Origin: Ruminococcus sp.
GTDB lineage: Bacteria; Bacillota; Clostridia; Oscillospirales; Ruminococcaceae
NCBI GenBank assembly: GCA_024697545.1
Contig: JAILFN010000014.1
Location: 1 to 33,646, forward strand
Length of the DNA: 33,646 nt
Direction of reading: 5' to 3'
Both the position numbers and the translations under genes were made by a program. The notes below the pieces were generated by a model, which saw nothing but the letters and a program-made list of their open reading frames with translations, made no database searches and had not been told where the DNA came from. Positions 31,921 through 33,646 of this stretch are shown here, piece by piece (the stretch's first letter is position 1; every line of letters starts with the position of its first letter).

Positions 31921-31970
31921 ATCGGTATATCGTTTACCGATAAAATAGTTAGTTGCGGCTAACTTATCGG
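31921..31970. promoter_or_regulatory. Nested inverted repeats in the operon leader
   Basis: Two overlapping inverted repeats lie here. One is ATCGGTA-N7-TACCGAT (31921-31941). The other pairs CCGATAA (31937-31943) and GTTAG (31948-31952) with CTAAC and TTATCGG (31959-31970): a 12-bp stem with a 4-nt bulge and 6-nt loop. They share the CCGAT segment, so the two stems are mutually exclusive in RNA. They sit about 43 nt upstream of the first start codon. They could be a repressor operator or an alternative-fold leader. The rest of 31879-32050 shows nothing else I can name. Confidence 0.55.
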
Positions 31971-32050
31971 CAAAAAATAGAAGCATCACCAAAACAATAC
32001 CTCTATTCGATACTCGGTTTGTGTATGCTAACTCAATGCCTAAAAAAAAG

Positions 32051-33640
32051 TCAAAGCTGCCGAAATGCCACACAATTGACATTCTGCAAAATCGACGGTA
32101 TTATTATATCACAAAAAAAGTGGCTTGTCAAGCTTTTTTTGAAAGATGTTTTATGATACTTTTCAAGCACAAGTTTTTCGGCAAGTTCTTTCTTGATCGA
32201 CGGTCTGTGGCAGCCTTTGCGGTTCTTGACGTTCGAGCACTTATAATAATTATACACCACGCCGTTCTTGCTCGTGCCGCACCCCCCGACCATCATCGCA
32301 CCGCAGTCGGAGCAGACCGCACAAGGGTTATCGGCTTCGGGCGCAGCGTTTCGCAGAAGGTGGTTTATGGGAATAAAAATTATTTGGCAAAACAGCTTGA
32401 CAAATCTATAATAGTCTCTCCTCAACAAGCCTCTAAAATCCACGGCATACCGGCTGGCGATATGAGAAGCGAGTACAATATCAAAGATCACAGGCTTTTT
32501 CTTAGAATCGGAACAAGCCAGCGCCCGTCCAAGCTGCTGATAGAAAACGTTTGCACTCTGCGTTGCCCGAAGCATGATAACTCCGTCCACATCGTCAAAG
32601 TGAACGCCTTCGTTCAGCATATCAAGAGTTATCTGAGATGAAGAGTGTCCGAGTATCTCAGAGAGGGTCTTAACGTCAAATCCGATCTCAATCACTTCTG
32701 AAGCCATTTTGTGACGAAGGCTATGGTAGGTGAAGCTGCCGAGCCCGAGCTTTTTCAGCATACTTTTGAAGCGGTATTGCAGCGTTCTCGGCTCAATAGG
32801 CGTTCCCGTTCCCGTCAGTACATAGCTGTCGGGTTTTCTTTTTAACTCGGTGAGCATCGGCACAAGGCACTCGGGAATGGGTATCTCACGCTTGGATGAC
32901 TGGCTTTTAGGCTCTGTTATGATGATTTTTGTCTTGCTGCTGCCGTCATAATTCTGTATGCGCTGCATTGTATGTCTGACGTAAAGCACTCGCTTTTCTA
33001 TGTCTATATCCTGCCAGCGGAGCGCACAAACCTCGCCTATTCTCATGCCCGTAAAAAGCGACAGCGCAACAGCAAGTGTAGTTTCATTGTGGTTGTTGTT
33101 TATGTAGTACACGAGCTTTCGCTTTTCCTCAGCAGTCATAATATTTATCTCAGGCTTTGCTTTCTTGGGCATAACCACTCCCTCGATAACGTTTGTAATG
33201 TTGTACTCGTTTGCTGCATAGCGGTACATCGCCTTCATCACCGTTATAATATCGCCCACATACCTTGCTGAAAGCCCCTGGTTCATCTTTTTCTGAATGA
33301 ATTCGGAGATCATCCTTGTCTTGATCGAAGCGCATATTTTAGAGCCAAATTCGGGCAGTATATGGCGTTCTATCTTCATTCGGTAGTTGGCTGCGGTGGA
33401 GTCCTTTATCCTGTTTTTCATGATAAACAGCCATTCCCACGCAAGCTCTCTGACGGTCATTACCGTTATGCTTTCACCGCTGGTTATCCTGCCGCCCATT
33501 TCCTTCATCATCTTGTATTCCGCTTCTTCCTGCGTTTTTCCGTAGAAGGAGCGGTATTTTTTATGTCCGTCCTTATCTTCAACACGAATGCGACACTCCC
33601 AGCGCCCGTCTTTTCTTTTGTACGTTGTACCCTTATTCAT
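32051..33640 (-). pseudogene. Mosaic remnant: tyrosine integrase + helicase fragment + zinc-ribbon recombinase tail
   Basis: The 529-codon frame joins parts of three protein families. Residues 1-340 are a phage or conjugative-element tyrosine integrase: AP2-like N-terminal arm (TTYKRKDGRWECRI), SAM-like core-binding domain, and catalytic Arg200 (TGMRIGE), His306 and Arg309 (HSLRH) and His332 (LGHSS). The tyrosine expected near residue 342 is gone; the sequence switches at ITLD-MLNEGVH to helicase motifs V and VI (NEGVHFDDVDG, QQLGRAL, PVIFDIV, about 341-389). After roughly 45 unplaceable residues, 438-498 match the zinc beta-ribbon of large serine recombinases (CSDCG, YYKC, GCHRPSIKKELAE). 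The last 35 residues are read-through of promoter DNA. Without its tyrosine it cannot recombine DNA, so I call it a pseudogene, though it may be translated. Confidence 0.8.
32103..32131 (-). promoter_or_regulatory. Consensus sigma-A promoter for the biosynthetic operon
   Basis: On the minus strand TTGACA (32131-32126), a 17-nt spacer and TATAAT (32108-32103) match the consensus at all twelve positions. A TG one base before the -10 adds an extended -10. The predicted start near 32096 gives a leader of about 218 nt before the first operon gene. The promoter lies inside the open 3' tail of the mosaic integrase frame. No other promoter of similar quality was found before the operon. Confidence 0.8.
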
Positions 33641-33646
33641 ATATTC

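Noticed and set aside
32042-32080. Possible attenuator GTCAA...TTGAC followed by eight T on the minus strand
   Set aside because: The stem is only 5 bp with a 21-nt loop and no GC-rich core, too weak to call a terminator, although it lies in the right place in the leader.
31879-32082. N-terminal extension of the first thioesterase
   Set aside because: The extra 68 residues come from leader DNA with nested hairpins and resemble no thioesterase N-terminus.

Overview
The window reads as a chromosomal segment of an anaerobic Firmicute, most likely a Ruminococcus-like clostridium. That guess rests on moderate GC content, AGGAG-type ribosome binding sites, a MacB/FtsX-type exporter and the style of the integrase; the genus is inference. 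Every gene I accept lies on the minus strand, so transcription runs from high to low coordinates.

Right end (32051-33640): a 529-codon open frame that is a mosaic of mobile-element debris. A tyrosine integrase has lost its catalytic tyrosine and is fused in frame to a helicase motif V/VI fragment and then to a zinc-ribbon tail of the serine-recombinase type. Inside its 3' end lies a perfect TTGACA-N17-TATAAT promoter pointing left. It is followed by a roughly 220-nt leader (to 31879) that contains nested inverted repeats.

Centre (5992-31878): a tightly packed run of 20 genes, most overlapping or less than 20 nt apart, forming a hybrid fatty-acid/polyketide/nonribosomal-peptide biosynthetic cluster of about 26 kb. 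In transcription order: type II thioesterase; ABC exporter (ATPase, permease); FabG-like reductase; Sfp-type phosphopantetheinyl transferase; crotonyl-CoA carboxylase/reductase homologue; FabF-like ketosynthase; acyl-AMP ligase; two small acyl carrier proteins; free-standing acyltransferase; ketosynthase with three C-terminal carrier domains (the third lacks its serine); two free-standing condensation enzymes; two thioesterases; NRPS PCP-Cy-A-PCP with a cysteine code; a free-standing heterocyclization (Cy) protein; NRPS Cy-like/C-A-PCP with a glycine-like code; and a last thioesterase. My inference is that an acyl or polyketide chain is built on carrier proteins, joined to cysteine, cyclized to one or more thiazolines, extended by a small residue, released by a free-standing thioesterase and exported. 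The PCP-Cy-A-PCP plus Cy layout resembles a split version of HMWP2/pyochelin-type lines, so a thiazoline metallophore or related lipopeptide is plausible but unproven. Oddities are four thioesterases (two with Cys in place of the nucleophilic Ser), no thioesterase domain on any NRPS, no dehydratase and no MbtH protein.

Left end (1-5854): an AraC-type regulator; an alpha/beta hydrolase with a hairpin over its ribosome binding site; an L-2-amino-thiazoline-4-carboxylate hydrolase-family protein; then a TetR regulator with a clear promoter and palindromic operator, a small unknown protein, a phytoene-desaturase-like flavoprotein and a family 2 glycosyltransferase cut by the window edge. I saw no rRNA, tRNA, CRISPR array or complete insertion sequence.
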